A stretch of 64,000 nucleotides of DNA, taken from positions 5,801,577-5,865,576 of the forward strand of contig OX345644.1 in NCBI GenBank assembly GCA_947044365.1, in the 5' to 3' direction. This document shows, piece by piece, positions 1 to 31,809 of this stretch. The number at the start of each line of letters is the position of its first letter. The first letter of the stretch is position 1. The translations under genes and the position numbers were made by a program. The notes under the pieces are model-generated. The model saw nothing but the letters and a program-made list of their open reading frames with translations, was not told the DNA's origin and made no database searches. The stretch comes from Petrosia ficiformis (taxonomy: Eukaryota > Porifera > Demospongiae > Haplosclerida > Petrosiidae).

Positions 1-436
1 ATGTAGTGACTATTTTAATATCTACATTTCAGATTCAGGCCATGTACATCATCTCAAAGTTGTGGATGTGTTTTTTTTTATTTCTGATTTCTGTCTATTT
101 TCTGGAGTCTAATGTTGCTGTTTCCAAACTGAAATAGCAACAGCAACAAGAACAGTACCATTATAGAGTATTCAGTTCGGAGATTTTCTATCACACTTTC
201 AAACTCTTGGTCAATTTTAATATCTATTCACACCCAACATTTTTCATATCTTAAAATAATACTCACACTAGCATATTTTCTGAATGGTACAAACTGTACA
301 ATATCTCTTTCTGCAACTTCATTATTTAATCTCAACCTATAAATATATAATTATAATTATGTGTATAATAATATTAATAATACAATGTAGACGTACATGT
401 ATGAGTCTACAGGTGTACATGACTACATGTACATGT

Positions 437-903
437 AGTTATGTGTTATGTGTATTGTACTATATGTACATGCAGTCATGTGTATAATTATATTACATGT
501 ACATGTAGTTATGTGTATTGTACTATATGTACATGCAGTCATGTGTATAATTATATTACATGTACATGTAGTTATGTGTATTGTACTATATGTACATGCA
601 GTCATGTGTATAATTATATTACATGTACATGTAGTTATGTGTATTGTACTATATGTACATGCAGTCATGTGTATAATTATATTACATGTACATGTAGTTA
701 TGTGTATTGTACTATATGTACATGCAGTCATGTGTATAATTATATTACGTGTACATGTAGTTATGTGTATTGTACTATATTCATGTGTATAATTATATTA
801 CATGCACATGTACATGTAGTTATGTGTATGTACATGCAGTCATGTGTATAATTATATTACATGTACTTGTAGTTATGTGTATTGTACTATATGTACATGT
901 ATA
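437..903. repeat. 63-bp minisatellite, about seven copies
   Basis: A 63-bp unit rich in TACATG, GTTATGTGTATTG and TATAATTATATTAC repeats in tandem; for example ATGTGTATTG recurs at 511 and 574. Because 63 is a multiple of three, several frames stay open, but the translated strings are low complexity and not genes. The last copies are shortened. It lies in the 3' part of copine, downstream of the last visible exon. Bases 1-436 hold only AT-rich sequence in which I recognise nothing. Confidence 0.9.
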
Positions 904-920
904 GTGTACAACATGTACAT

Positions 921-1169
921 TAGTGTTAACTATAACTTAAAATCCTTTTTAGTAAGGCATTGTGTCTTTTAGTTAACTAAACTATAACTAAATTACAGGT
1001 CTACAGTAATAATTGGCCAATAATAGGCACTATAATTATTTAGTTAAGTAAAACTAAAACTCTTTTAGTAAGCCTAATGTTACCTTAGTTAATTAAACTA
1101 TAACTAAACTAAAAGTTTGAGAAACTAGTCATACCATAACTTCATTATTGTCACACTAAAACAACACTA
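921..1169. mobile_element. MITE-like element, AACTATAACTAAA family
   Basis: Begins TAGTGTT and ends ACTAAAACAACACTA, with an interior of repeated AACTATAACTAAA and TTTTAGTAAGGC motifs. The same family occurs at 9325-9575, 13284-13438 and 59104-59285, and as a fragment around 2440-2560. In the cleanest copy the two ends are inverted repeats (TAGTGTTGTTTTAGT and ACTAAAACAACACTA). No coding capacity, so a non-autonomous DNA element is the best reading. Confidence 0.6.
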
Positions 1170-1388
1170 ACATATATGTAGTTATTTGATATGTACATGT
1201 ACATGTATGTTTTGTTACATGTACATATATATTATAGTTATGTGTATAATTGTACTTCATGCATATACTGTATGTACTATATGTACATGTACATGTACAT
1301 TATAAGTTTATAATGGGAACATGTTAGTTAAGTACATGTAGTATAATTATATTAATGTATTAACATAAAAACAAATATGGCATAATTA

Positions 1389-14668
<13,280 letters not shown>

Positions 14669-14744
14669 TGTGATCGATCACCAGTGCAGTCTAGCTAGAT
14701 TGGGTGTGGTTAAGCTGAAAGGAGGAGTGACATCTAGTATAATT
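14669..14744. promoter_or_regulatory. Shared 76-bp region between the copine and STUB1 start codons
   Basis: Copine starts at 14668 on the minus strand and STUB1 at 14745 on the plus strand, so only 76 bases separate the two ATGs. Both 5' UTRs and any shared promoter must fit in or overlap this stretch. No TATA box is apparent. The layout fits a bidirectional promoter; transcription starts cannot be placed from sequence. Confidence 0.6.
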
Positions 14745-21034
<6,290 letters not shown>

Positions 21035-21405
21035 CTGTTGTCGTGATTGTTCTGTTTATGTACATTTGAATTCAGTTATGTTGTCAATATTATATACTGT
21101 TATAACAACAATATGCATGTAATATATTTGGCAAAATGATTTTTATTACAATATTATTGTAGGAATGGCAGAGATCAATTGTAAAGAACTGCCAAGTGGC
21201 AAAATTGCATCCCAATATATCTTTTCCACAAAAAATACATTTCTACATTTCAGGACCTATCAAAGTAGTTTTACCACCAGCACAAATCTGCTGTGTACAT
21301 TGTCATATTATTTTGTGCAATTGCTGATGAATTTGTGCCATTTTGTCTCAGTAAAGTAACCACATGCTTTATAATTATTAATGGAGAACAGTAAAGTTTA
21401 GATAC

Positions 21406-21683
21406 TAGGGCTGGGAATTCGAATTGGCTGAAATTCTGAAATCGATTATCACTGAATTCAAATCGATTAAAATCAGCGAAAGTAATTAAGTCAATTAATG
21501 CAGGGCAGGAAGGAATGGCAGGAAGCTCCTCCGATTTGATGATCAAAAAGGCTTGTACATTATTTGCTGCTGCATGCTTGAAAAACATGTCTTTTGGAAT
21601 AATTAGCTTAATCAGATATCACAGACTTACAATCAATAATCAGAAGAATTTTCAATATTGATTGATTAATCATCCCAGCCCTA
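21406..21683. mobile_element. hAT-type MITE with a perfect 8-bp target duplication
   Basis: Ends TAGGGCTGGGAATT and CATCCCAGCCCTA are inverted repeats. TTAGATAC occurs immediately on both sides (21398-21405 and 21684-21691). It lies in the spacer after STUB1. The exact duplication points to a fairly recent insertion. Confidence 0.8.
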
Positions 21684-22299
21684 TTAGATACAGTGTCCTT
21701 CTAGACACCATGCTCCTAAAGACAATATTAATCTTATAAGTGAAAAAGAATAGTCATCACACACTTGATAGTGAAACACAAAAGACTGACCTTCTCTATT
21801 CCAGATATTAAGACAGTGATCATTTAGTCGCTCATCTGAACTCTGTGTAATGATGTACTTCATTCTTTATCAAACAATTATTATTATATTCATTTAAAAA
21901 AGAGCTGAAACAAGAATGATAAAAACGTTTTTTTTTTAATGAAAGAGTATGTAGGATATCAAAATCAAAAACAAGTACCAAAATTACTTCCACATAACAA
22001 CCCTACATAAGTATGGCTTCTCAGTAAGTCATGTTTACGGAAATGGTTAATTAGTTCTGTGCTTTTTCAGTTTTGATATCCCTAGATACTCTTTAACTTT
22101 TAAAAATGTTTTTATTCATCTCAGTTTTTTTTACATTGGGATGATAAACAGTAATAAATAAACCCATTAAGTTTTATATAACTTATAACGTAATCATACC
22201 TCCATTTAAGGTTGATATAATGCACGTGTAGTATGTATGTATGTGGTTACATATATTATATATCTCCATTATGTTCCAGTATTCTTTACAGGTCCGGGT

Positions 22300-22355
22300 G
22301 TAGTCTCGCATAGCCAGACCCAACCTATGGAAGAAGGTCTGGCTACGTGAGACTA
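22300..22355. mobile_element. 56-bp micro-MITE with an 8-bp target duplication
   Basis: The whole insert is an inverted repeat: one arm includes TAGTCTCGCATAGCCAGACC, the other GGTCTGGCTACGTGAGACTA. GTCCGGGT stands on both sides (22292-22299 and 22356-22363). The paralogous spacer at 34106-34113 has a single GTCTGGGT and no insert, which is the empty site. Confidence 0.8.
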
Positions 22356-22965
22356 GTCCGGGTATTGTCCCAACATTATATAACACCTTGCAATTCCAAT
22401 TTACACCCACTATATTATTAATTTTAGGTAGTGGCTGAATCTAAACATACTTATGCATCAGCATGTGCTCTAATCTCCTTGTACTTCATATTAGATGCAC
22501 AAAAATGGTTTGGAACCTAGAATGATTTAATTATTCTGCTTCTTTGTATATCTGTTAGACAGGATAAGGAAATCACAATTAATTATTGGATTATAATTAA
22601 TACAAGTACATGTATATCACCATGCAGTCATAATAACCTACACAGGGAATTAAATTACTATTCCTTGCAACTGTACTAACACAATAAACTAGTTATTTTA
22701 TTTTTGTAGATGATTTTATTTTTATATTTTATACTGTAAGTATAATAACGAGTGCTTGCAATGTTTAAGTTATACCATTTATAAATGAGGATGTTGATTA
22801 CCAACTCAAGTGCTTCTATTGAGTATATGAAAAAATACAACTACTAAAATGAAGCATTAAATCAGTTTTTACAATGATAATTCACTACTAGTCCCACTAC
22901 AGTATCATGCATGTATATACAGTATAATACAAATGTGCATATACAGCATACATTGTTTTGATGTA

Positions 22966-23415
22966 TACTGTATTGATGTATATACTAGATGTACTGTATT
23001 GACAGTATATCCAGTGTATATACACCGAATATACTGTATTGATGTATATACTAGATGTACTGTATTGACAGTATATCCAGTGTATATACACCGAATATAC
23101 TGTATTGATGTATATACTAGATGTACTGTATTGACAGTATATCCAGTGTATATACACCGAATATACTGTATTGATATATATACTAGATATACTGTATTGA
23201 CAGTATATCCAGTGTATATACACCGAATATACTGTATTGATATATATACTAGATATACTGTATTGACAGTATATCCAGTGTATATACACCGAATATACTG
23301 TATTGATATATATACTAGATGTACTGTATTGACGGTATATCCAGTGTATATACACCGAATATACTGTATTGATATATATACTAGATATACTGTATTGACA
23401 GTATATCTAGTATGT
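22966..23415. repeat. 66-bp minisatellite upstream of the SRCR receptor 1 promoter
   Basis: A unit containing TATACTAGATGTACTGTATT, GACAGTATATCCAGTG and ACACCGAATATAC repeats about seven times at 66-bp spacing. All frames stay open only because 66 is a multiple of three. It ends about 190 bases before the TATA box and has no counterpart before SRCR receptor 2. Confidence 0.93.
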
Positions 23416-23605
23416 ATACTGTATTCATGTATATACTGGATGTATATCCAGTATATACATGAATACAGTGTATATAATGATACTGACATATTTATAGGTT
23501 ATATCCCGGCACAAGGGCTATATCAGATTTATATATAATTGTATTGACAGTGTATATATATCCCATATACCATTATACACTGTCAATACAATTATTGGCA
23601 CCCAT

Positions 23606-23638
23606 ATAAAGGCAGATCAACTGCAAGCTGTTCAGTTA
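23606..23638 (+). promoter_or_regulatory. TATA-Inr core promoter of SRCR receptor 1
   Basis: TATAAAG at 23606-23612 and TCAGTT at 23633-23638 put the A at 23635 29 nt after the first T of the TATA box, the expected spacing. The same layout is kept in the second copy (37370-37402), including the bases between. The start ATG follows at 23654, giving a 5' UTR of about 19 bases. Confidence 0.72.
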
Positions 23639-23653
23639 TACTTTGAATGCAAG

Positions 23654-26549
23654 ATGATTACAAATGCAGTTCTGTTAGTGAGTTTGTTTGCTACTCTGAC
23701 TTCAACTGCAGGTAGGTAATAATAGGCTATGAAAATATAAATAGAAGTTGTGTAACTATCTCTATTGCAATTGATATGCATATGCATGTGCATAAGTATA
23801 CAATTGGAGAACAGATCAATTGCATATGAAATTCTGTTTACTAGTTCCATAGTTTAATACATACAGTAATAATTATAATATTTTATTATACATTATATTA
23901 TATAATTATTATTATTATTATATTATATCAAAGTTGTAGTACTTGCAATGGATTATGTATTATGATAAGTTGCCTCACTAATTATTGTGTTATGCGTTGT
24001 TTAGAGTCACAGTGCACTTATGGTGATATACGACTAGTTGGAGGATCTGGAGAGTATGAAGGTAATGTACAGATCTGTATTAATGAAACATGGGGATGGG
24101 TGTGTGATAACAGCTGGTCCTTTTTTGATGCTCGTACTGTTTGCAGGCAACTAGGATTCTTTACTACAGGTATAATTATATAGGTATACAATGATTTAAT
24201 TAGTTATCATCATTCTTATTCCACTATAGATGTTGTATCCACATATGCCTCTTACTATAGATATGGTAATGGTACCATTTGGTTGGATTACATGCATTGT
24301 TCTGCATCTGACAATAAATTAATTAATTGTTCTCGTGGTGTTAGCATTGGGCATACTAGATGTGGATACAATGAGATGGCTGGAGTTTACTGTAAATGTA
24401 TGGTAGACATGTGTTTTAACTGTATATGAGTTAGTGCAATTGCATCTATTCTAGCTGGTGGTAATTGTGTAAATGGTGGTATACGCCTTACCAACTTGCA
24501 AGGAAGGAGTGAAGGAAGAGTTGAAGTTTGTCAGAGTAATGAATGGGGAACTGTATGTGATGATGACTGGGGCAGTAATGATGCTAAAGTAGCTTGTAGA
24601 CAACTTGGATATGATGATACTTATTCTTACTCTTCATATGGTGGTGCAGGAAGTGGGGTGGATGATTTGGGTTGTAATGGTTCTGAAACAAGCCTCTTCA
24701 ATTGTTCCAGTAACAACAAACTAGGAAGCTGTTCTCAATCTCAATATGTACAAGTGAAATGTTATTGTGAGTCATAATAATGTGTATAATTTATAATCAT
24801 CTGTAAAATGTATTTTACTTAGCTCGTGATGACTCACCCTGTACTAATGGAGAAATTAGACTATGGAGTGCATATGACAGTACTCCTGCTAATGAGGGTG
24901 TGCTTCAAATATGTAAAAGTGGCAGATGGTATGCAATGTGTGACTACTACTATAATTGCTACAATGCTAAAGTAGCATGTACACAGCTAGGCTATCCCGG
25001 AGCTATTGGTGAGTAGTATTGATCTTATTTCATTTGATAATTTGAATGTGATTGCCTTTATCAGCTAGAAGACCAAATGCTGGACGATACTATGGTTATT
25101 ATTACTATAATGACCAGTATCGTTACAGTTGCTCCAGTTATCAAACTAGTTTCTCACAGTGTAATGCATACTATGGTTACTCTTGTGGTAGTTATGATGA
25201 TGCTCTAGGTGTAGTATGTTACCAGCAAACCACAAGTTAGTATGTATGGCTGTGTGTGTCTACTAATTATTGTAATCTTTTAAATAACCAGTGGCTTCTG
25301 AGTGTAACAATGGAGATGTTCATCTAGTTAATGGTGATACAGATAATGAAGGAAGAGTAGAGTATTGTTATAATGGTACTTGGGCTCCAGTATGTTTACT
25401 TACTTCTAAAACAGCATTACTCATTTGTAAACAACTAGGATACTCACAACTTGCACGTATGAATTCTATGTAGTTACTATAGAGATTATTAATACCTTTT
25501 TTAACACAGCTTCGAGTGTGTATAGTGATCAGAGATTTGGGCGTAGTAATATTAACAGTATTTTGAACTACATTTCATGTAGTAATGCCAACACAGACTT
25601 ATCTCAGTGTTCTGTTAATAAAAAAGGCAGTGCCTGTTACTTATCAAGTACAATATGCAATATTGAATATGGTCTCAGATGCTACAGTAAGTTTTAGATT
25701 GCAAGTGTATATTATTAGTATCTTGTAATCATATGTAGATCAAAGTAAACAATGTAATGATGGTGATGTACGTCTTGCTGATGGAATGATTGAACAAGAA
25801 GGACGACCGGAAGTCTGTTTTAATGGAATATGGGGTTCAATATGTAGAACCTCATTTAGTGCTATTGATAGTTTCGTATTCTGTAAAACACTAGGATATG
25901 ATGGACCAAGTAATGTCATATGTCAATACATAGTGAACACATTATATTTTTATCTTTCAAATTTTAGATCCCACTGTTTCTTTATTTGGATCAGGCAATG
26001 CTCCTATAGTTTGGAATTATGTAAGCTGTCGTGGATGGGAGCAAGACATACATAAATGCAGAAAATCAATCTATCCAAGCTTCACATGTTATTCAAGCTA
26101 CCCTGTAGGAATTAGATGCAAAGAAAGTTAGTTCCATATATATTATAATGATAATTATACAGGAAATGTATTGTTCATTCATAGCATCATCTGTAGAGTT
26201 ATATATACATACATAATTATATACGTAATTGTATATGGTGGTGACATCATCCAATAGAAACTCTCATTTGTGGTTAGGTTCTATATTATAGTATAATATG
26301 TATATGTATATGTATAGAGTATGTTACCATGGTTACTATGCTATTACTTTATATGAGTCATAACAAATCACAATAATGTTTTATCACTTTTAACAGATGT
26401 AAAAAAGTTATTTATTTAATCCAGAAAAAGGTCAAACATTTGTAAATACTTTTACTCACTTGAGTCCATTATCATAAGAAAGAGTAACATATTCCAGCTT
26501 CTAAACCATTTGATGTGGTTAGGTGCATATACACCTCATCACAAATTCA

Positions 26550-26588
<39 letters not shown>

Positions 26589-29500
26589 AGGTTATGTCAT
26601 GTCAAGAGGTGATTATATTGCACAATATATGTCATGAAGAAGCCACCCTTCAAAGCTTCCGACAGAGCTATAAATGTGCTACATGCACCGTGGTTTGATA
26701 CGTGCACTGTGTGGTTTGTGGTTTCATTAAGCTGTATAAACATGACTTTGAAGTCATGAAATATAATTATTGGTTATATCAGGTTTATAATCACTGAACT
26801 CAAGAAGGTTGGCTTCATCATGACATATATTATATATATATAGTATGCTAATAGTAATAATGATTAAAAATTTATTTAGCAGTGGCCAGCAAACCACAGA
26901 GAAGTCTCCAAACCTCTGTGAATGTACAAGTGGATAGATGAGATGTTAATGAAACCTTTTATGCAGTAAAACAGTCTGTTTGCACTCATATCTCAAAATT
27001 ATATTTTAATCCATAAGTCTAGTCTTAAAATTTGCAGAGCTGGCAAATAATTATATTATATTATATACTAAATATGTACAAACCAATAATAATATAATTT
27101 TTAAAGTTTTGCATTTGATGTTCTCAATTTTTAAATCTCAGGTTGTGAAGATAATGATATTAGATTAGTAGGAGGTGATTTTGATAATGAAGGAACAGTT
27201 GAAGTATGCTATAGTAATCTGTGGGGTCTAATATCAGATGTTGGTTGGACTAATGGAGATGCCAAAATTGTCTGTAATCAACTTGGACATAAACATGGTG
27301 GTAAGTAGCTCTTGTATAATGTTTGCACATATAATTGTTATTACTATAATTATTATAATATATAGTTGCACTACCAAAACTTCGTTCCTATTATGGTAAA
27401 TCTAATAAGACCATTCATCTCAGAAATGTTAACTGTATTGGTGATGAAAATAGCTTCTCTGAGTGTACCAAAACAAAACTCTCTCTATTGGATGGCAAAC
27501 AGGCTATCCTTACTGATGAAGTTGCTGGTGTTGACTGTATATATGATGAACCAACTGAACCACCTTGTATTGAGAATCCAAATGTTGATCCTAGTGATAA
27601 TTGTAGCTCTGCAGGATCATTCAGACTTACTAATAAAGGGATTCCATCATCTATTGAAGGGAGAGTTGAGTATTGTTATAATGGATTCTGGACTCCACTG
27701 TGTACTATGGATAACAGATTAGCTAATGTGGCTTGCAGACAATTAGGACACACTCAATATTCATGTAAGGATTTGGCCAATTTTGATCAAGCAATATTGT
27801 AATTATTTTTTACTCATATAGGGGGTGCTGTTATGAAAAGTGAAGAGTTTAGTACTCTTTTGAACTACAGTTTGATTGGTAACATCACATGTAGTGGTTT
27901 GGAAAGTTCTGTATCAGAGTGCACTGTATATGAAACTGATTTAAACTGTTTACCATGGTGTCTTCACAACATAGTACTGAGATGTTTTGGTAAATGCACA
28001 AATATATAATGTAGTTAACAATTTATGCAGGTCACAATTATGTGTATTCTGTGTTACATGAATATTTATTATATACTTTGATAACTCAGATCCAGGCAAT
28101 TGTGAAGAAGGATCAATTAGAGTTGTTGATGGCATTATTGAACAAGAAGGAAGAGTTGAAGTGTGTGTTAATCAAGTATGGGGTAGTGTGTGTGATGATG
28201 GATGGGACAAGACTGATGCTCATGTAGTCTGTCAACAAATGGGACATCCTGAATTAGGTGTGTATGATAATATATCACATCACAGAATTATAAATGCTAT
28301 GCTCCTGTTTCAGAACCTGTTGTATTTCATGAATCATATTTTGGTAATGGACGATATCCTATTATATATTCTAATTTGAAATGTGGAGGATGGGAAAACA
28401 ATATTCGTGACTGCCAGAAGGACACGTTCCTGGACATTACATGTGCTAATCAACAAGTGGCTGGAGTATTATGTGGTTATGGTGAGTTTGTGGGTTCTTA
28501 CAATTGACAATCATTTTGTATATTACAGACTGTGAGGATGGTGATGTACAACTCGTAGGAGGGACTACCAAGAATGAAGGAACAGTAGAAGTGTGTTTTG
28601 ATAATTTATGGGGTCTTATTGAAGAAGCAGGATGGACTGACAAAGATGCTGAGGTTGTTTGTAAACAGCTTGGGTATGAAGTTGAAGGTATGACCGAAAT
28701 AGTTTGAAATTATGCAGTGTTTTTGACAACCAGTGTTTAATAGGAGCTGTTGTTCACATTGGGTCTTACTATGGTAAACCAAACAAGACAGTTCATTCAA
28801 CAAATCTACAGTGTACTGGAGATGAGGAGAGGATTAATGAGTGTAGTCAGATGACATATTCTCTCAATGAGGGAAAAAATAAACTGAAAACAGTGGAAGT
28901 TGCTGGAGTCAAGTGTTATGTATCTAGTAATTGCAAACTTCCTCCAACTGAAGGTACAGAGTGTGTTAATGGAGAGATACGACTGAGTGGTTCTGATGCT
29001 AATAATGGTGAGGGTGTATTGGAGTATTGTTACAAAGGATTGTGGTCTACATTCTGTTCACTTGGAGAAAGAGAAGCTATTGTAGCATGTAGACAACTGG
29101 GATATGTTCAATATGATTGTAAGTTTAATTGCTATGATTATTGATGATAATACACTGTGATCCTCTTCATAGTTGTGTCTATTTTCACTGATGGGAGATT
29201 TAACCCTGATGCATCTAATACCAGTTATTTTGAAAATTTCACATGTAGTGAGTCACACACTGAATTTAGTTTGAGGGAGTGTAACATTGTTGATAGTTGT
29301 CAGTCCTATTGTCAAAATGCTATTGGAATCAGGTGCTTTGGTGAGTGATATGGTGATACTAAATCATCAAAATATAGTTTTTAATCTGTGCTTATGACAT
29401 ATCTCCATTGTTGGTTTTGTAATTGCCACCAAACTCTAATATTCCTCACTTACTACAATTGTCGACATTGCATATCTGCTGCTTCCGGTGAAGTTTAGAC

Positions 29501-31043
29501 CCTATAGACATTGTTTAAATATCAAATATTAACCAGCCTAACTGTGTTATGGGTTTACAACAGCCTGCTTTGCCCTTGACAACATTTCCTATGCGTATTA
29601 TAACCCCACAACATCTGCAAGGCAACTTAGTATCTATTACTTAATTTCTTTCCACAGATTTTGCAAACTGTGAAGAGGGAGATGTACGTGTAATGGATGG
29701 TGATATTACACAAGGTGGTAGAGTTGAAGTCTGTGCTAATAACATATGGGGTAGTATATGTAGTGATGGATTTGATTTCACTGATGCCTATGTTGTGTGT
29801 AAGGAGCTAGGGCTGGGGGAGTCAGGTACTGTATAACACAATGTACTAATTATTATAATTTGACATATTATTGTTTTGCTATCATCAGAACCCACTGTTT
29901 ATACCGACTCACATTTTGGAGATGGTAATGTACCTATTGTGTATTCTAACATGGGATGTGGAGGATATGAGAATACTGTACTAGAGTGTAGTAAACAAGA
30001 GTTTGGAACTTTCTCCTGTTCTCGTGATAAAGTTGTTGGAATCACTTGTCGAGATGGTATGTGAGTACAGTTTACTGAAGTTTGTCATTTCATATATATA
30101 CAAGGCAATGTTTGATAAAAACTCAAAACCTTTGTTATTTCGCTAATATTTCCTTTTTTGTAGCATGTGAGGATGGTTCAATACGACTAGTAGGAGGTCA
30201 GAATGCTCAAGAGGGAACTCTTGAATTATGTTCCTATAGCATCTGGGGTCTTGTGGCAGTGAGTGGTTGGGATGAGAAAGATGCTAGTGTTGTATGTAAT
30301 GAACTAGGATTTGCTAGTCAAGGTAATTAACTAGTTAAATTTACTATGTAATTAGTTTCTATCTTTTGATTCTAAATTAGGTTCTGTTAGTTTTACTAAT
30401 TCACACTACGGTAAACCTAACAAAACACTTCATGTAAGCAATGTTGATTGTAGTGGAGTGGAAGATACTTTCAAAGAATGTAATGCAGCTCATATCCCAC
30501 CAGAAGAAGGAAGAAAATTATTGCCGTATGTAGATGTTGTCGGTGTGTCTTGTAGCAGTATTTATCAGTCAACCACTGGGACTTATCAGTCAACCACTGG
30601 GACTTATCGGTCAACCACTGGGACTCTGGATCGATCAAAATCATCACTAAATTCATCAGATCAATCCAAATCATCACTAGATTCATCAAATCCATTGAAT
30701 CCATCAGTGATATCTAGAGCAAGTAAGAAAAAACAAGATCGTGGTACCACAGCTGGCTTGATTATAGTGGCAATTCTATTTTTTCTTGCTATGGTACTTG
30801 TTGCTAGGTGAGTACATGTTTCTTGATATCATCATGAATTTCTGACATGAAGGCTATACATGTTATAATTTAATATCTTTTAGTTTAGCAATCTACATCC
30901 TGTTTATCAAAAGGGCTATAAAACGAAAGATCCCAAATCATGTTTCTTCTCAGCAAATGACAATGTCTTCTCTTGATAATGAAGATGACTCTGGAATAAC
31001 GAACCTTAATGATAGGGAAGATGAGCAATGTATTCTGAAATGA
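23654..31043 (+). CDS. SRCR receptor 1: 12 SRCR domains, short stalk, one TM helix
   Basis: SRCR domains bind protein or glycan ligands at the cell surface. 23 exons: 23654-23711, 24005-24169, 24230-24397, 24455-24766, 24823-25008, 25065-25235, 25292-25456, 25510-25686, 25739-25909, 25968-26126, 27142-27300, 27366-27764, 27822-27989, 28090-28257, 28314-28481, 28529-28687, 28744-29118, 29173-29340, 29658-29825, 29889-30056, 30164-30322, 30381-30807 and 30884-31043. They join in frame to 1525 residues. Exon 1 is a signal peptide (ITNAVLLVSLFATLTSTAG). SRCR 2 is whole in exon 4 with eight cysteines (EVCQSNEWGTVCDDDW, ACRQLGY). The others are split after the RQLG region. Then come three TYQSTTG-type heptads, a Ser/Asp-rich stretch, a helix (GLIIVAILFFLAMVLVA) and a tail ending EDEQCILK. 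All introns before the last are phase 1. Multi-SRCR receptors are known from sponges; ligand and role are not shown here. Confidence 0.9.
30560..30622 (+). repeat. 21-bp coding repeat in SRCR receptor 1 stalk, three copies
   Basis: Three 21-bp units encode [I/T]Y[Q/R]STTG, a Thr/Ser-rich heptad likely to be O-glycosylated, between SRCR 12 and the membrane helix. Compare 13 copies at 45811-46083 and two at 56013-56054. Confidence 0.95.
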
Positions 31044-31529
31044 CACAATAACATGATTTTTTTCTTTACAATAATACTTATTATTGATAATGACTGCCGC
31101 TGCTATTTTTAGTTTTCCAAAGAAATAACTATTGCATTCAAAATTATACATAATTACATATACTTTCACAATTTTGATCCAACTCAAACAAAAATGCCTT
31201 TTGTTTAGTCACTTGCAAGTACATGTATAGCGATTTAAGATAGACCATTAATGTATATCATCATGAATGAGGAAATAATGAGCTGACCAACAGACATTTT
31301 GATCATACTTGTCCTGCTCCCCATATACTTTAATTTGTATGCGGTTTATTTCCCAGACATTCACTAGATTTATCAGACAATGTCCTGCATGATTGACTGT
31401 TTTCACACCACTAATAGAGTGGTGAATCTCATCTAGTTTTGTTCTTTTGATGGTCAGATAATACAAATAATTATCCCATAGAAGGAATTTTAGGCCTTCT
31501 ATAGGAATCTGTTAACTTTCTATTATTAG

Positions 31530-31654
31530 CGTGCTGGAAATTTTGATCCAGTCACTAGAAAGAAACTAATTATGGATCGACTGATACCAAACCTGGTCAT
31601 TACAAATTAGCGGACACTTTTGTATTGGAAAATGGTTGCATTGAAGAGTACTAA
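31530..31654 (+). pseudogene. Broken duplicate of STUB1 exon 9 (end of the U-box)
   Basis: Matches STUB1 20909-21034 from the TAG acceptor through the stop codon and into the 3' UTR. It reads [20 protein letters not shown] before a one-base net loss shifts the frame (125 against 126 bases) and gives an early stop (ACAAATTAG). The preceding intron end (GTTAACTT) and the following 3' UTR (GATTGTTCTGTTTAT) also match. No other STUB1 exon precedes it, so it is the left end of a tandem duplication that carried the SRCR gene. Confidence 0.9.
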
Positions 31655-31809
31655 CTTTTACCTTCATTGATTGTTCTGTTTATATACATATGAATTCAGT
31701 TATGCCAATATTGTGTGCTGTTATCTTAATAATTATAACATGTAATACATAATTATTATATTATTATATCGGCAAATATATTACAAACAGTATGTAATAT
31801 ACTTGCCAA

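Larger units (their letters stand above)
21035..23605. other. Spacer between STUB1 and SRCR receptor 1
   Basis: No gene recognised. It contains the MITEs at 21406-21683 and 22300-22355 and the 66-bp array at 22966-23415. Parts match the spacer of the second unit: the bases just after the STUB1 stop match those after 31654, and about 22180-22700 resembles about 33960-34480. It is therefore the older counterpart of the duplicated unit's spacer. Confidence 0.6.

Noticed and set aside
423..851. Long open frames on both strands over the left minisatellite
   Set aside because: They arise because the repeat unit is 63 bases, a multiple of three; the translations are low complexity and lack any domain.
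22966..23415. CRISPR-like regular array
   Set aside because: The units are directly adjacent with no unique spacers, in an intron-containing animal genome.
22897..23538. Open frames of about 150-200 codons on both strands upstream of SRCR receptor 1
   Set aside because: Direct product of the 66-bp tandem repeat; no start context, domain or splice support.
26126..26135. Premature stop ending SRCR receptor 1 after SRCR 5 (GAA AGT TAG)
   Set aside because: The stop lies in the intron if the GTTAGT donor is used, as after exon 6; the copy in receptor 2 has a normal GTAAGC donor and all later exons stay in frame. A retained-intron short form remains possible.
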